From Pseudoxanthobacter soli DSM 19599 (lineage in GTDB: Bacteria > Pseudomonadota > Alphaproteobacteria > Rhizobiales > Segnochrobactraceae), in NCBI GenBank assembly GCA_945898215.1, contig CAMDHY010000002.1:62001-126000 (forward strand): DNA of 64,000 nucleotides, written 5' to 3'. The position numbers and the translations under genes are program-made. Below are positions 29,022 through 37,411 of the stretch, in pieces; the first letter of the stretch is position 1, and every line of letters starts with the position of its first letter. The notes beneath the pieces were generated by a model. It had not been told where the DNA came from and searched no databases. It was given only the letters and a program-made list of their open reading frames with translations.

Positions 29022-29489
29022 TCAGCCGGCCTCGTGAGCCGGCTTGGCGCGGGCCTCCCAGGCGGCACCGAGATCGGCGAGGCGGCCCTCGATGCACTCG
29101 ACCTCCAGGCGCACGCCGCCGCCACCGGCGAAGGTCAGCACGACCGCGCCCGACGGCGCCTGCGCCGGATCGGCGGCGGGCTCGAAGGTGACGGCGAGCA
29201 GCGACAGCACCGCGTCTGGCACCTCGCGGCGGATGCGGCAAGTCTTGGCCGAGAGCACCCGGTCGAACTGCAGGGCGGCGCGCCGTCGCTCGCCGGTGCC
29301 GCGGTCGCCGCGCGGATCGGCCGCTTCCCAGGCGTAGCGGTTCATGACGAGGGCGAAGCGGCGCTCCGTCGGCGACCACAGGAGGTCGCCGACGCGCACG
29401 ACCGCGTCCTGCACGTGCGCCGAGACGACCGCGAGGTCGTCGGCATCGAGCGCGGCGAGCTTGGTGACGGCGAGCTTGGCCTCGGGCAT
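29022..29489 (-). CDS. DUF2948 family protein
   Basis: A 155-residue alphaproteobacterial protein of unknown function. It has the LAALDADDLAVVSAHVQDAVVRVGDLLW opening, the RRFALVMNRYAWE segment and a C-terminal VECIEGRLADLGAAW. I choose ATG 29489 because homologs start close to this point; an alternative GTG at 29543 adds 18 Pro/Gly-rich residues. In many Hyphomicrobiales murA precedes it; here murA is about 12 kb away. Confidence 0.88.
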   Translation of the reverse strand: MPEAKLAVTKLAALDADDLAVVSAHVQDAVVRVGDLLWSPTERRFALVMNRYAWEAADPRGDRGTGERRRAALQFDRVLSAKTCRIRREVPDAVLSLLAVTFEPAADPAQAPSGAVVLTFAGGGGVRLEVECIEGRLADLGAAWEARAKPAHEAG

Positions 29490-29800
29490 GGGGACGATCG
29501 TTCCGGGAGGGGCGGCGATACCGGCGGCACCGAGGGGGTCCACCGGCCCGCCCTACCTAGTGTCTCGAGGGGGCCGCTGCAATGTTCCGGCGCCGAGGCT
29601 CGAAGCGGAGGGGCGAGTGGTGGGGCTTGGAGGATGCGATGCCGGCCGCCGCTTCCCGCCGCTTCCCCCCGGTCGTACTTGCCAAACCGCGGGTTGCTTT
29701 CCTCGCCGCGGCACGACGACTAGCATCGACGCATAGGGGACGGGCTGCTGAAGTTGGGGCTGCTCCTCTGTACTCGAGGTCAGATGGGGCATTGGCCATC

Positions 29801-30892
29801 ATGCCAAAATTGCTTGCCTGGGCGTTCGCCGCCTCACTGATCGTCTCCCCTTTTGCCGCGACAGCAGCGGAATTGCCAGACTACCTCTGGTCCACGAGGA
29901 GCTCGCAGCAACCACCGTCGACAAAGGACCTTGCGACGCGGGATGTGCTGCAGCTCAACACGACGATGTTCTCGCTCTACAAGAGCGCCAGCAGGATCTT
30001 CCACCGCAACATTCTCGACCGTCACCCTGTCGTTCTCGCCCTCTTCACGGGAGGCGGGGGGCGCATGATCCTCTACAGGCCTGGAGAGGAGCCCAGGGAG
30101 GCGCCGCCTGTTCCGGTCGCCTATCAGGTCCAGAAGTCGCTCGGACACAGCACGATGGCGATCTCCGCGGTCGTCCTGCCCTTCGTCGACCGTCCGGAGG
30201 ACCGGAGCTGGGTGGCGCCCTTGCGCGCCTATCTGACGGAGATGCAGAGCGCCCTCGATGGCATCGACGTGGCGGACATGCCGAAGGAATGGCGCAAGAA
30301 CTCCCGGACCATCCTCGAAAACAACATCGCGTTCCTGCAGGGCAGCCTGGCGGCGGGGGAAATCCGCTTCGATGCCGTGCAAGCCTTTGCCAAGGCGCAG
30401 GCGCCGCACCTGCGGAACGCCATCGCCTGGGCCGCCCAGACCCAAGTGAAACACTGGATGCAGGTTCTGGATGGCTGGCAGCGGGAGCTCGGCGGCAGCT
30501 TCGACGACGCCTTCGCCGCCAGCAACACGATCTACGTCACGCGCCAGAACAATATCCTCTTTTCGGTCCTCGCCCAGTATTTTGGTGCCGAGGCAATCAA
30601 CGATCGCCTGATCCTCATCGAGACGACATCCTTCACCACGACACCGGAAGAATTGCAGGCGGCGCTGGTCCGCATTGTCGCGGATCGCGCGATCGGCGGT
30701 CTTTTCTTCGGTCACGACCGCCTGATGGATTTCGAGTTGATGGGCGGTGACGCTCGCCGCGCCATCGCCGCCGAGATGAGCCTGCGCGGCCGCGAGGCGA
30801 TCCTGCCCCCTGAGGTTCCGTTCGGGTCCAGGCAGTGGCCCACTCTGATTTCCGGCGAGCCCGGGCCGGCATCGCTCCACGATCTCCGTTGA
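29801..30892 (+). CDS. Unrecognised exported protein
   Basis: A 363-residue protein with a clear signal peptide (MPKLLAWAFAASLIVSPFAATAA, cleavage before ELPDY). The mature part is largely helical, with no metal or catalytic motif I know. It contains LFTGGGGRMILYRPGEEP and LIETTSFTTTPEELQAAL. Codon use is a little less GC-biased than in neighbours (several caa, aat and tt-ending codons), which may hint at acquisition. The start is ATG 29801; the frame is open further upstream but unlike protein. It lies 91 bases before the next unknown membrane protein on the same strand. Confidence 0.7.
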   Translation: MPKLLAWAFAASLIVSPFAATAAELPDYLWSTRSSQQPPSTKDLATRDVLQLNTTMFSLYKSASRIFHRNILDRHPVVLALFTGGGGRMILYRPGEEPREAPPVPVAYQVQKSLGHSTMAISAVVLPFVDRPEDRSWVAPLRAYLTEMQSALDGIDVADMPKEWRKNSRTILENNIAFLQGSLAAGEIRFDAVQAFAKAQAPHLRNAIAWAAQTQVKHWMQVLDGWQRELGGSFDDAFAASNTIYVTRQNNILFSVLAQYFGAEAINDRLILIETTSFTTTPEELQAALVRIVADRAIGGLFFGHDRLMDFELMGGDARRAIAAEMSLRGREAILPPEVPFGSRQWPTLISGEPGPASLHDLR

Positions 30893-30983
30893 CCGTCGAG
30901 GCTCTGTGTCACGCTCCGAAACTGGGGTCTCGCGCGGTAGGGTCGCGAGCTACTCGCGGGAGTTGCCGGACGGGAGCGTCGCG

Positions 30984-31988
30984 ATGGGTCTCGCCTTCGT
31001 CTTCCAGGCTCTGGCGGCGACCTTGTTCGCCGTTGCCGCAGTGGCGGGTTTGGCGGCCTTGCTGCTGTGGTCTCCGTTCGCCGCCTTGTTTGGCCTGGTC
31101 TTCGCCGCCTTGCCCGCCGTCTTCGGTCTGTGCGCGTTCGTGGTGCTCCGCCGGTTCACGCCCGTCAGGGGTTGGATGGCGGTCCTCTGCGGCTTCCTGC
31201 TCGGCGCCGTTCCCGCCTTCGTCGTCGGCTTCTCCCCAGCTGCCGGCTTCGCATCCGCCAACGGCGTAGAGACCGTGATCAACGGTCGCTACACGCTGTG
31301 GGGCTGGTTCGGTCTTGTGAAGTCGGTCGTCCTCATCGGTGGCTTCGGGGCCATCGGTGGGCTGGTCTTCTGGCTGGTGATGCGGGCTGGCCCAGTGCTT
31401 CGCGGGCGGAGAGCGGAGACCTCGCTGGCGAGCGGGCTCGGGCGGTCGAGCATCTGGCTCGCTGCAGCGATCGTCGTGGTCGCCACGATGGCGTCCCTGC
31501 CCCTGATCGCCAAGGACCGCAGCTGCCACAACACCGGCCGCGACGAAGAGATCGTGGTGACGCCGCGCTTCTCTGCGGTCCTGGCCATCGGCCCCGACGA
31601 CTGGCAGGATTTGGAAGGCGTCCTGCGGGCGTTCGCGGCGGCGGAGGGTTGGTCGCTGCGTTCGCAGTTCGACCCGCGCGGGACGCCGTTGGGGCAGTTT
31701 CACGCGACGCTGTGTACCGAGCCCGGCACGATGATCATGTTTATGAAAGACTTTTTGCCACCGGACGTCGCATCGCGGCTTCCTGGCGGGCACAATCTCA
31801 GGGTCACGGTCTATCAGCCGCGGAGCTTGGAGGGCTGGCAGGATCCAACGGCCGATCTGATGGGCCGGTTGGCGCAACGGTGGCCCGGACGACTAAGCTT
31901 CCTGGGGGAACGCGGACTGCCGGCGCCGCCTCCCGACTGGTTGCTTCCCCTATTGCCGCCGAACTGGGCCGCAGAAGCTGGTTCGTGA
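30984..31988 (+). CDS. Unrecognised membrane protein
   Basis: A 334-residue protein with about five TM segments in the first 185 residues (about 5-27, 31-52, 62-82, 110-135 and 155-175), then a soluble C-terminal domain of about 150 residues with one Cys pair (Cys near the RSCHNTG segment and Cys in ATLCTEPGT). I prefer ATG 30984 with GGGAG seven bases ahead; a GTG at 30906 would add 26 hydrophilic residues. No family recognised. Together with the secreted protein before it, it may be a small accessory unit. Confidence 0.65.
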   Translation: MGLAFVFQALAATLFAVAAVAGLAALLLWSPFAALFGLVFAALPAVFGLCAFVVLRRFTPVRGWMAVLCGFLLGAVPAFVVGFSPAAGFASANGVETVINGRYTLWGWFGLVKSVVLIGGFGAIGGLVFWLVMRAGPVLRGRRAETSLASGLGRSSIWLAAAIVVVATMASLPLIAKDRSCHNTGRDEEIVVTPRFSAVLAIGPDDWQDLEGVLRAFAAAEGWSLRSQFDPRGTPLGQFHATLCTEPGTMIMFMKDFLPPDVASRLPGGHNLRVTVYQPRSLEGWQDPTADLMGRLAQRWPGRLSFLGERGLPAPPPDWLLPLLPPNWAAEAGS

Positions 31989-32065
31989 ATCCGGGCGAAA
32001 CGCCCTGCCCGCTGAGGTTGGTCGGGGCAGGAACGCCTTCGGATTCGGTTCGCCATCTAGGAGAA

Positions 32066-32142
32066 TGGTACGGCTGCCTGGTCTCGAACCAGGGACCTTC
32101 GGATCCACAATCCGACGCTCTAACCAACTGAGCTACAGCCGC
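32066..32142 (-). tRNA. tRNA-His (anticodon GTG)
   Basis: A 77-base gene read on the minus strand, CCA encoded. The anticodon stem TCGGA/TCCGA encloses a loop with GTG. T-arm CCTGG-TTCGAGA-CCAGG and D-arm GCTC...GAGC are intact. The acceptor stem is GCGGCTG/CAGCCGT, giving G1.U72 and discriminator A73. The usual bacterial tRNA-His has an extra G at -1 pairing with C73; here neither is present. This is the known derived form of one alphaproteobacterial clade, read by a matching divergent HisRS. Confidence 0.97.
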
Positions 32143-32333
32143 CCGTATGCCGGGCCGGGTGCTTCCGCGCCCGCCGACGAGCGCCGTCATAGGACCAACG
32201 GCGGGGCATTTCAAGCGCGGCGGGTCGGCGGATGCCGGTCGTCGCCGCATCGCCAACCGAGCGGCGCGGCATCGACGGCGCTGGCGGCTGGCTGCGACGC
32301 CAGAGGCCCTGCGTCGGCGCCCGATACGCCAAA

Positions 32334-32353
32334 CGGCCGCCCGGAGGCGGCCG
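32334..32353 (-). terminator. Probable terminator of the first phasin gene
   Basis: Read on the minus strand: stem CGGCCGCC/GGCGGCCG with a four-base loop, then TTTGGC. It lies 64 bases beyond the phasin stop. The T-run is only three bases long, so the call is moderate. Confidence 0.45.
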
Positions 32354-32417
32354 CGATGGCGTCGTTCGTCCAATCTTCCGGCGGCGGCCTGCGGGCCGCC
32401 GACCGTTCGATCGAGCC

Positions 32418-32936
32418 TCAGGCGACCTTCTGCAGGTCGCTGCTCGCCTTCTGGAAGTCCTTGCCGGCCTTCTGGAAGGCGTCCTTCATCGGCGCGCTGC
32501 TCTCGGCGGCGAGCTTGGAGGCGAGCTCCTGGAACTCCTTCGCCTGGGCGGTCATCGCCTCGAAGGCCTTGCGGGTGAAGGCGGTCTGCAGCTCGATCGC
32601 CTCGGACAGCGACTTCACTGCGAGCAGGTCGCGGGCGAAGGCGAAGGTGGCGTCGGAGTTCGCCTTGACGGTGTCGATCGCCTTCATGTTGAGGGTGACG
32701 ACGCCCTTGCGGGTCGTCTCGTAGGTGTCCTCGAGAACGTCGGTCGCCTCTTCGGCGGCGGACTTCATCTTCTCGTAGGCGTCCTTGGCCTGCGCGACGC
32801 TCTTCTCGGCCATCTCGCGAACCGCCGCCGGCACTTCGACATTCGGCATCGACGGCATCGTCGGCATGGCGAACGGCTCGGCGGAGAGGGTCTCAGTGGC
32901 CTTCCTGGCGGCGGGCTTGGCAGGCTTGTCGGTCAT
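32418..32936 (-). CDS. Phasin-family protein (PHB granule coat)
   Basis: A 172-residue helical protein with an Ala/Lys/Gln-rich amphipathic phasin domain from about 40 to 150 (VPAAVREMAEKSVAQAKDAYEKM, then ELQTAFTRKAFEAMTAQAKEFQELASKLAAES). The first 35 residues are a Pro/Met-rich extension. Phasins coat polyhydroxybutyrate granules. RBS is GAAGGAA eight bases before ATG. A -10 of TATAAT flanked by two TGCA-type palindromes lies about 150 bases upstream. Confidence 0.92.
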   Translation of the reverse strand: MTDKPAKPAARKATETLSAEPFAMPTMPSMPNVEVPAAVREMAEKSVAQAKDAYEKMKSAAEEATDVLEDTYETTRKGVVTLNMKAIDTVKANSDATFAFARDLLAVKSLSEAIELQTAFTRKAFEAMTAQAKEFQELASKLAAESSAPMKDAFQKAGKDFQKASSDLQKVA

Positions 32937-33078
32937 CGGTCGGGTTCCTTCTCGAGATCGGCGCCGTCGCGAGGGACATGGGGGTCCGTACCGACGACAT
33001 GAGACACGCCGGTTCGCCGCTGGCGGGCCGGGTCACGGCCTCAGCCGGCCGTTATCCACAAGATAGGACAGACTATCT

Positions 33079-33106
33079 CGCAATGCAACATTATATTGCA
33101 CTGCAC
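33079..33106 (-). promoter_or_regulatory. Phasin promoter with two TGCA-palindrome operators
   Basis: In this AT-rich patch, CGCAATGCAA (33079-33088) and TTGCACTGCAC (33096-33106) are two copies of a TTGCA-N-TGCAA-type palindrome, centred 18 bases apart. Between them, on the minus strand, is a perfect TATAAT (33095-33090). PhaR repressors of PHB genes bind TGCA-rich sites in several bacteria, so PhaR control of this phasin is a reasonable inference. The rest of the 330-base gap (32937-33266) shows no gene. Confidence 0.6.
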
Positions 33107-33266
33107 AATAATTTCTGGGCACCGGCGGGCTGGGGGCCGGCCGGTGGTGGCGCACACCGCCCGGCGATTGCCGCCGGATCGCGCAGCCGGGCCGGGCCAG
33201 ACGGGCCGGGCCGGAGGGGCACCGCTGCCGGCCGGCGACCGCGGTCGCCGGCGGAGCGGCGGTCCT

Positions 33267-33674
33267 TCAGCGGCGGTCGGGGTTGGCGGCCTTCATCGCC
33301 TGGGCGGTGATGTCGCCGGCGGCCTTGGCGGTCGCCTCGCCGACGTGGCGGGCCTGTTCGGCCATCACCGCCATGCGCTCCTGCAGGTACTTCGCCTGCA
33401 GTTCCATCGCCTCCTGCACGCTCGTCGACTGCACCAGCCGCTGGGCGAGGCGGAAGGCGGCGGCGATGTTGTCCTCGGCGGCGGAGAGGACCTGCTCGTT
33501 GAAGTCGACAGCGCCGTCCTTGGCCTTCTTCGTCTGGGTGTCGACGGTCGTCACCGTCTTCTGGGCCGAGGCCATGAAGTCCTCGAAGGCCTTGCGGGCC
33601 TGGTCGACGGTGGTCTCGGCATAGCGCCGCATCTCCGGCGGAATCTCGAACTGCCCGGTCTTGTCGGTCGGCAT
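33267..33674 (-). CDS. Second phasin-family protein
   Basis: A 135-residue helical protein with the phasin core: IPPEMRRYAETTVDQARKAFEDFMASAQKT (about 10-40) and ALQAKYLQERMAV-like segment near residue 95. It is shorter than its neighbour and lacks the Pro/Met-rich N-terminus. ATG 33674 lies in the gap with the divergent PdhS-like kinase gene (33675-33906). That gap holds an extended -10 (TGGTAATAT on the minus strand, near 33835) that may serve this gene. Confidence 0.9.
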   Translation of the reverse strand: MPTDKTGQFEIPPEMRRYAETTVDQARKAFEDFMASAQKTVTTVDTQTKKAKDGAVDFNEQVLSAAEDNIAAAFRLAQRLVQSTSVQEAMELQAKYLQERMAVMAEQARHVGEATAKAAGDITAQAMKAANPDRR

Positions 33675-33906
33675 GGCGATCGCTCCCTTGTCCCTCGTTG
33701 CGGGACCCGCAGGAGGGCCCCGCGAGCCCCACCGCCGGCGAGTGTCGCACGAACCGCCGCCCGGCGTTAACCACCGATCGAACCGCCGGCCCGCCGCCGG
33801 GCCGCGGCGATGGACCGGGGCGGATGCCATTGATATTACCATTCCCTTGACGATCGGCGGTCGGCGGCCTTTCGAACGGGGGTCGAGCGGGGGGAGTTGC
33901 GGGACC

Positions 33907-36900
33907 GTGCCGATCCTCGGTGTCGATCGTGATCGCTACCTGACCTTGACCGGCGTCGCCGGCATCGGGCGGCATCTGCTGTCGCACCGCGCCGTGCTCG
34001 TCGTCGACCGTGCCGGCACCGAACTCGTCTGGTTCAATCCCGTCGCCGCCCGCGCCCTCGGCATCGCCGGCCTCGACGACCCGCAGCCGCGCCGGGAGGC
34101 GCTCGCCTCCGCCCTGCTGTCGGCACTCCGTCGGCGCATCGCTGGCGGCTACTACCCGCGCGGCGGCCTCGAGCGCCTGCGTATCGAGGTCGATCTCGCC
34201 AGCCGCCCTCTCACCTGTCGCCTCGAGCCGGTGCGTCTGCCGGGCGGCGAGGCGGCGCTGCTCGTCGACGTCGTGGAGCCGCTCGGCGACAGCCCCGGTG
34301 ATCCGGCCGCGGCGGCCTGCCGGCTGGTTGCCGGCGACGGCTTCGCGGCGGTGATCGAGCGTGGCGGCGCCGTGCGCGCCTCCGCCGGTTCGGGCGAGGC
34401 GGCGGGCGCCTTCGGCGGCGTCGCCGGCGCGCTGCGGGCGGCGGGCCAGCACCTGCCCGGCAGCCCGCGCGCACTCTCGCTCGCCGACGCCGCGACGCTG
34501 CTCGTCGTTCCCGCCCCCGAACCGTCCGACCGTCACGGCGCGCCCGGTCACGACCGCACCGCCGCGGCGCGGCGCGGCGAGGTCGCGGTCGGCGCACCCG
34601 GGCGATCGATGCCGCGGTGGGATGAGGCCCCGCCAGAGCTTCCACGCGCACAGCAGCCGTCCGCGCCACCGCGCGCTCCCGACTTCGATCTCGTGCCGGT
34701 GGAGGCCCCAACGGCCGCGCCCATCGCCGCCGCACCGCCTCCGGCGACCACGGCGCCGGTGCCGCCGACCGTCACGGCACCGCCGGTGCCGCCTCCGGCA
34801 GCCGCGCCTCCGACGGCGGCCGCACCGCCGGAACCGCTGACGCCGCCGGAGCCGGCTTTCCCACCGATGCCGCCGCCGCCGTCCGGCCGCCGCAGGACGC
34901 GGCGGTTCTCGTGGCAGATGGACGCCGCCGACCGCTTCACCTTCGTCTCGCCGGAACTCGTCGAGGAGGTCGGCGTCCGGGCGGGCGACGTCGTCGGCCA
35001 GACCTGGCGGCAGGTCGCCGACCGCCTCGGCTTCGACCGCGAGCGGCGGATCGACAAGGCGTTGGCGAGCCGCGCCGCCTGGAGCGGGCAATGGGTAGTA
35101 TGGCCGGCCGATGACGGCTGGGCGGTGCCTATCGACTTCGCCGCCATCGCCACCACCGACGAGGCGGGCCGCTTTGGCGGCTTCCGCGGCTTCGGCCTCG
35201 TCCGCGCCGCCGAGGCGAAGGCGCCGCCGGATGCCGTCACCGCGCCGTCCGTCGAGCCCGACACGGCCGATGCACCACACACGGTCGAGGGTCCCGAGCC
35301 GGCTGCCCCGATCACCGTCGTGGCGGCGCCGTCCGCCAGCCCGCCGCCGGCCGCGCCCTCCGAACCGGCGCCGCTCCCCGCTCCGCCGCGGCCGGCGGAG
35401 ATGGTCATGCCCTCGTCGCCGCCGGTCCCGTCGCCGGAGCCGGTGGCGGTGCCGGCGCCGCCGCCGCCGCCGCCGGAGCACGAGGCCCGGCCGCCGCCGT
35501 CGCCGCCACCGGCCGCCGTCAGCGGTCCTCCGCCGGTGTCGGACGGCGGTCTCGATCCGGCGCCCCGGCAGAGCGACCGTGGCGGCGCGGACCGCCTCAG
35601 CCGGCCGGAGCAGGAGGCGCTGCATCTCATCGCCGCCGCCCTCGGCGCCCGCATCGAGGGCGACGACCGGCCGTCGCCGGCCGCCGAGGAGTGGGACGCC
35701 GCCGAGTTCGACGAAGAGCCGTGGCCGGGCCGTCGTCCGGTCCCCGCCGGCAACGCGCCGATGCCGCCGCCCGTCGCGCCGCTGCGGCCGTCGCTCGGGC
35801 CACCGGCGGCGGCCGAGGACACCGACCTCATCGACCGCATGCCGGTCGGCGTGCTGATCTGCCGGGACGGCGACGTCGTCCACGCCAACCCGGCGGCGCT
35901 GTCGCTGCTCGGTCACGCCGATGCCGCCGCGCTGTCGGCCGCCGGCGGGCTTGGTGCGGTGTTCGCGGCGCCGACGCCCGAGGCGCCGGTGGAACGGCGC
36001 GTCGCGGTGGAGCGGGCGGACGGCACCCGCCTGCCCGTCACCGCCCGGCTGCAACGCGTGCCGTGGCGCGGCGCCCGCGCCCTGATGGTGGTGCTGTCGC
36101 CGGAGCCCGCCGGTGCCGAGACCCGGCCGGCCGAGACGGGGCCGGCCGCCGCGTCGCCGTCCGCCGGCGACCCGCCGCGGGGCGCCGTCGTGGCGGCGTT
36201 CGCCGAAGCGGTGCTGCTGGTCGACCGGCGCGGGCTCGTGACGACCGCCAATCCGGCCGCGGCCGCCCTGCTCGGCCGCCCGGTCGAGGAGATCGAGGGC
36301 GCGCTCGTCACCCACCTCGTCGCGCTCGACAGCCGGCTGCCGGTCGGCGCGGTGCTGGCCGATCTCTTTTCCGATCCGGCCGGAGCGGCGGCCCCGATCG
36401 AGTGCGAGTTCGTGGTGCTGCACCCGGAGCGAGGTCAGGTGCCGGTGGCGGCGGGCTTCGGCCGCCTCGCCGGCTCGCCGCCGCCGGGCTTGTGCATCGT
36501 GCTGCGCGACCTCACCCGCTTCCGCGAGACCGAGGCGGCCCTGACGCTCGCCACCCGCGAGGCGGAGCGGGCGAGCGCCCACAAGTCGGAGGTTCTGGCG
36601 CGCGTCAGCCACGAGATTCGCACGCCGCTGAACGCCATCATCGGCTTCGCCGAGGTGATGCTCGAGGAGAAGTTCGGGCCGCTCGGCAACGAGCGCTACC
36701 GCGAGTACCTGCGCGACGTGCGCGCCTCCGGCGCCCACATCATGAGCCTCGTCAACGACCTGCTCGACCTCGCCAAGATCGAGGCCGGCCGCGCCGACCT
36801 CGCGCCGGAGGCGGTGTCGCTGAACGAGGTGGTGCAGTCGTCGATCGCCTTGATCCAACCGCGTGCCAGCGCGGAGCGGGTGTTCGTGCGCTCGACGCTC

Positions 36901-37269
36901 GCCGCCGGCCTGCCCGACGTGCTCGCCGACCGCCGCGCCCTGCGCCAGATCCTGCTCAACCTCCTGTCGAATGCGGTGAAGTTCAACGCCGCCGGCGGCC
37001 AGGTGATCGTCTCGACCCGCCGCGACGAGGGCGGTGGTGTGTCGCTGCGCGTGCGCGACACCGGCATCGGCATGTCCGGCGAGGAGATCGCGCTCGCTCT
37101 CGAGCCGTTCCGCCAGGTGAACGGCGACCGCGAGGGCACCGGGCTCGGCCTGCCGCTGACCAAGGCGCTGGTCGAGGCCAATTCCGCGACCTTCTCGATC
37201 CAGTCGGCCCCGGGCCGGGGGACCCTCGTCGAGGTGCTGTTCCCGGCCGCGCGCGTGCTCGCCGCCTGA
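33907..37269 (+). CDS. pdhS: PdhS-family cell-cycle histidine kinase with long Pro/Ala linkers
   Basis: About 1120 residues, cytoplasmic. The N-terminal domain (1-170) is followed by a Pro/Ala-rich linker (about 210-325), a PAS-like domain (RFSWQMDAADRFTFVSPEL, about 333-440), a second Pro-rich linker (about 440-560), and PAS domains from about 640 (DRMPVGVLICRDGDVVHANPAAL) and 755 (AVLLVDRRGLVTTANPAAAALLG). The C-terminal kinase has His902 in ARVSHEIRTPLNAIIGFAEV, then NLLSNAVKFN, VRDTGIGMS and GTGLGLPLTKALVEAN. This C-terminus matches PdhS, the DivJ/PleC-like kinase controlling DivK in Brucella and relatives. GTG 33907 is my start; the first domain begins soon after it. Confidence 0.85.
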   Translation: MPILGVDRDRYLTLTGVAGIGRHLLSHRAVLVVDRAGTELVWFNPVAARALGIAGLDDPQPRREALASALLSALRRRIAGGYYPRGGLERLRIEVDLASRPLTCRLEPVRLPGGEAALLVDVVEPLGDSPGDPAAAACRLVAGDGFAAVIERGGAVRASAGSGEAAGAFGGVAGALRAAGQHLPGSPRALSLADAATLLVVPAPEPSDRHGAPGHDRTAAARRGEVAVGAPGRSMPRWDEAPPELPRAQQPSAPPRAPDFDLVPVEAPTAAPIAAAPPPATTAPVPPTVTAPPVPPPAAAPPTAAAPPEPLTPPEPAFPPMPPPPSGRRRTRRFSWQMDAADRFTFVSPELVEEVGVRAGDVVGQTWRQVADRLGFDRERRIDKALASRAAWSGQWVVWPADDGWAVPIDFAAIATTDEAGRFGGFRGFGLVRAAEAKAPPDAVTAPSVEPDTADAPHTVEGPEPAAPITVVAAPSASPPPAAPSEPAPLPAPPRPAEMVMPSSPPVPSPEPVAVPAPPPPPPEHEARPPPSPPPAAVSGPPPVSDGGLDPAPRQSDRGGADRLSRPEQEALHLIAAALGARIEGDDRPSPAAEEWDAAEFDEEPWPGRRPVPAGNAPMPPPVAPLRPSLGPPAAAEDTDLIDRMPVGVLICRDGDVVHANPAALSLLGHADAAALSAAGGLGAVFAAPTPEAPVERRVAVERADGTRLPVTARLQRVPWRGARALMVVLSPEPAGAETRPAETGPAAASPSAGDPPRGAVVAAFAEAVLLVDRRGLVTTANPAAAALLGRPVEEIEGALVTHLVALDSRLPVGAVLADLFSDPAGAAAPIECEFVVLHPERGQVPVAAGFGRLAGSPPPGLCIVLRDLTRFRETEAALTLATREAERASAHKSEVLARVSHEIRTPLNAIIGFAEVMLEEKFGPLGNERYREYLRDVRASGAHIMSLVNDLLDLAKIEAGRADLAPEAVSLNEVVQSSIALIQPRASAERVFVRSTLAAGLPDVLADRRALRQILLNLLSNAVKFNAAGGQVIVSTRRDEGGGVSLRVRDTGIGMSGEEIALALEPFRQVNGDREGTGLGLPLTKALVEANSATFSIQSAPGRGTLVEVLFPAARVLAA

Positions 37270-37295
37270 CGGCAGGCGCTGCACCGGATACTGAT

Positions 37296-37312
37296 AATAG
37301 AAGCATTCCAAA
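37296..37312. promoter_or_regulatory. Candidate Irr/ICE box before the iron permease
   Basis: AATAGAAGCATTCCAAA matches the iron-control element consensus TTTAGAA-N3-TTCTAAA at 11 of its 14 defined positions. It lies 100 bases before an iron(III) ABC permease gene, a typical Irr target in Hyphomicrobiales. The surrounding 30 bases are AT-rich, against the GC-rich background. Confidence 0.6.
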
Positions 37313-37411
37313 GTGTTGCCGGTTTTTGCCGGAGTTGACAGGCGGGCCGGGCGGTCGCTAACGACCGCTGAGGGTCGGCCGCCCCCGGGGTGGCGGCCGG
37401 CAGGACCGTCC

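Noticed and set aside
31989-32417. Genomic island insertion at tRNA-His
   Set aside because: No integrase, no repeated 3' tRNA fragment in the window, and neighbouring phasin and kinase genes look native.
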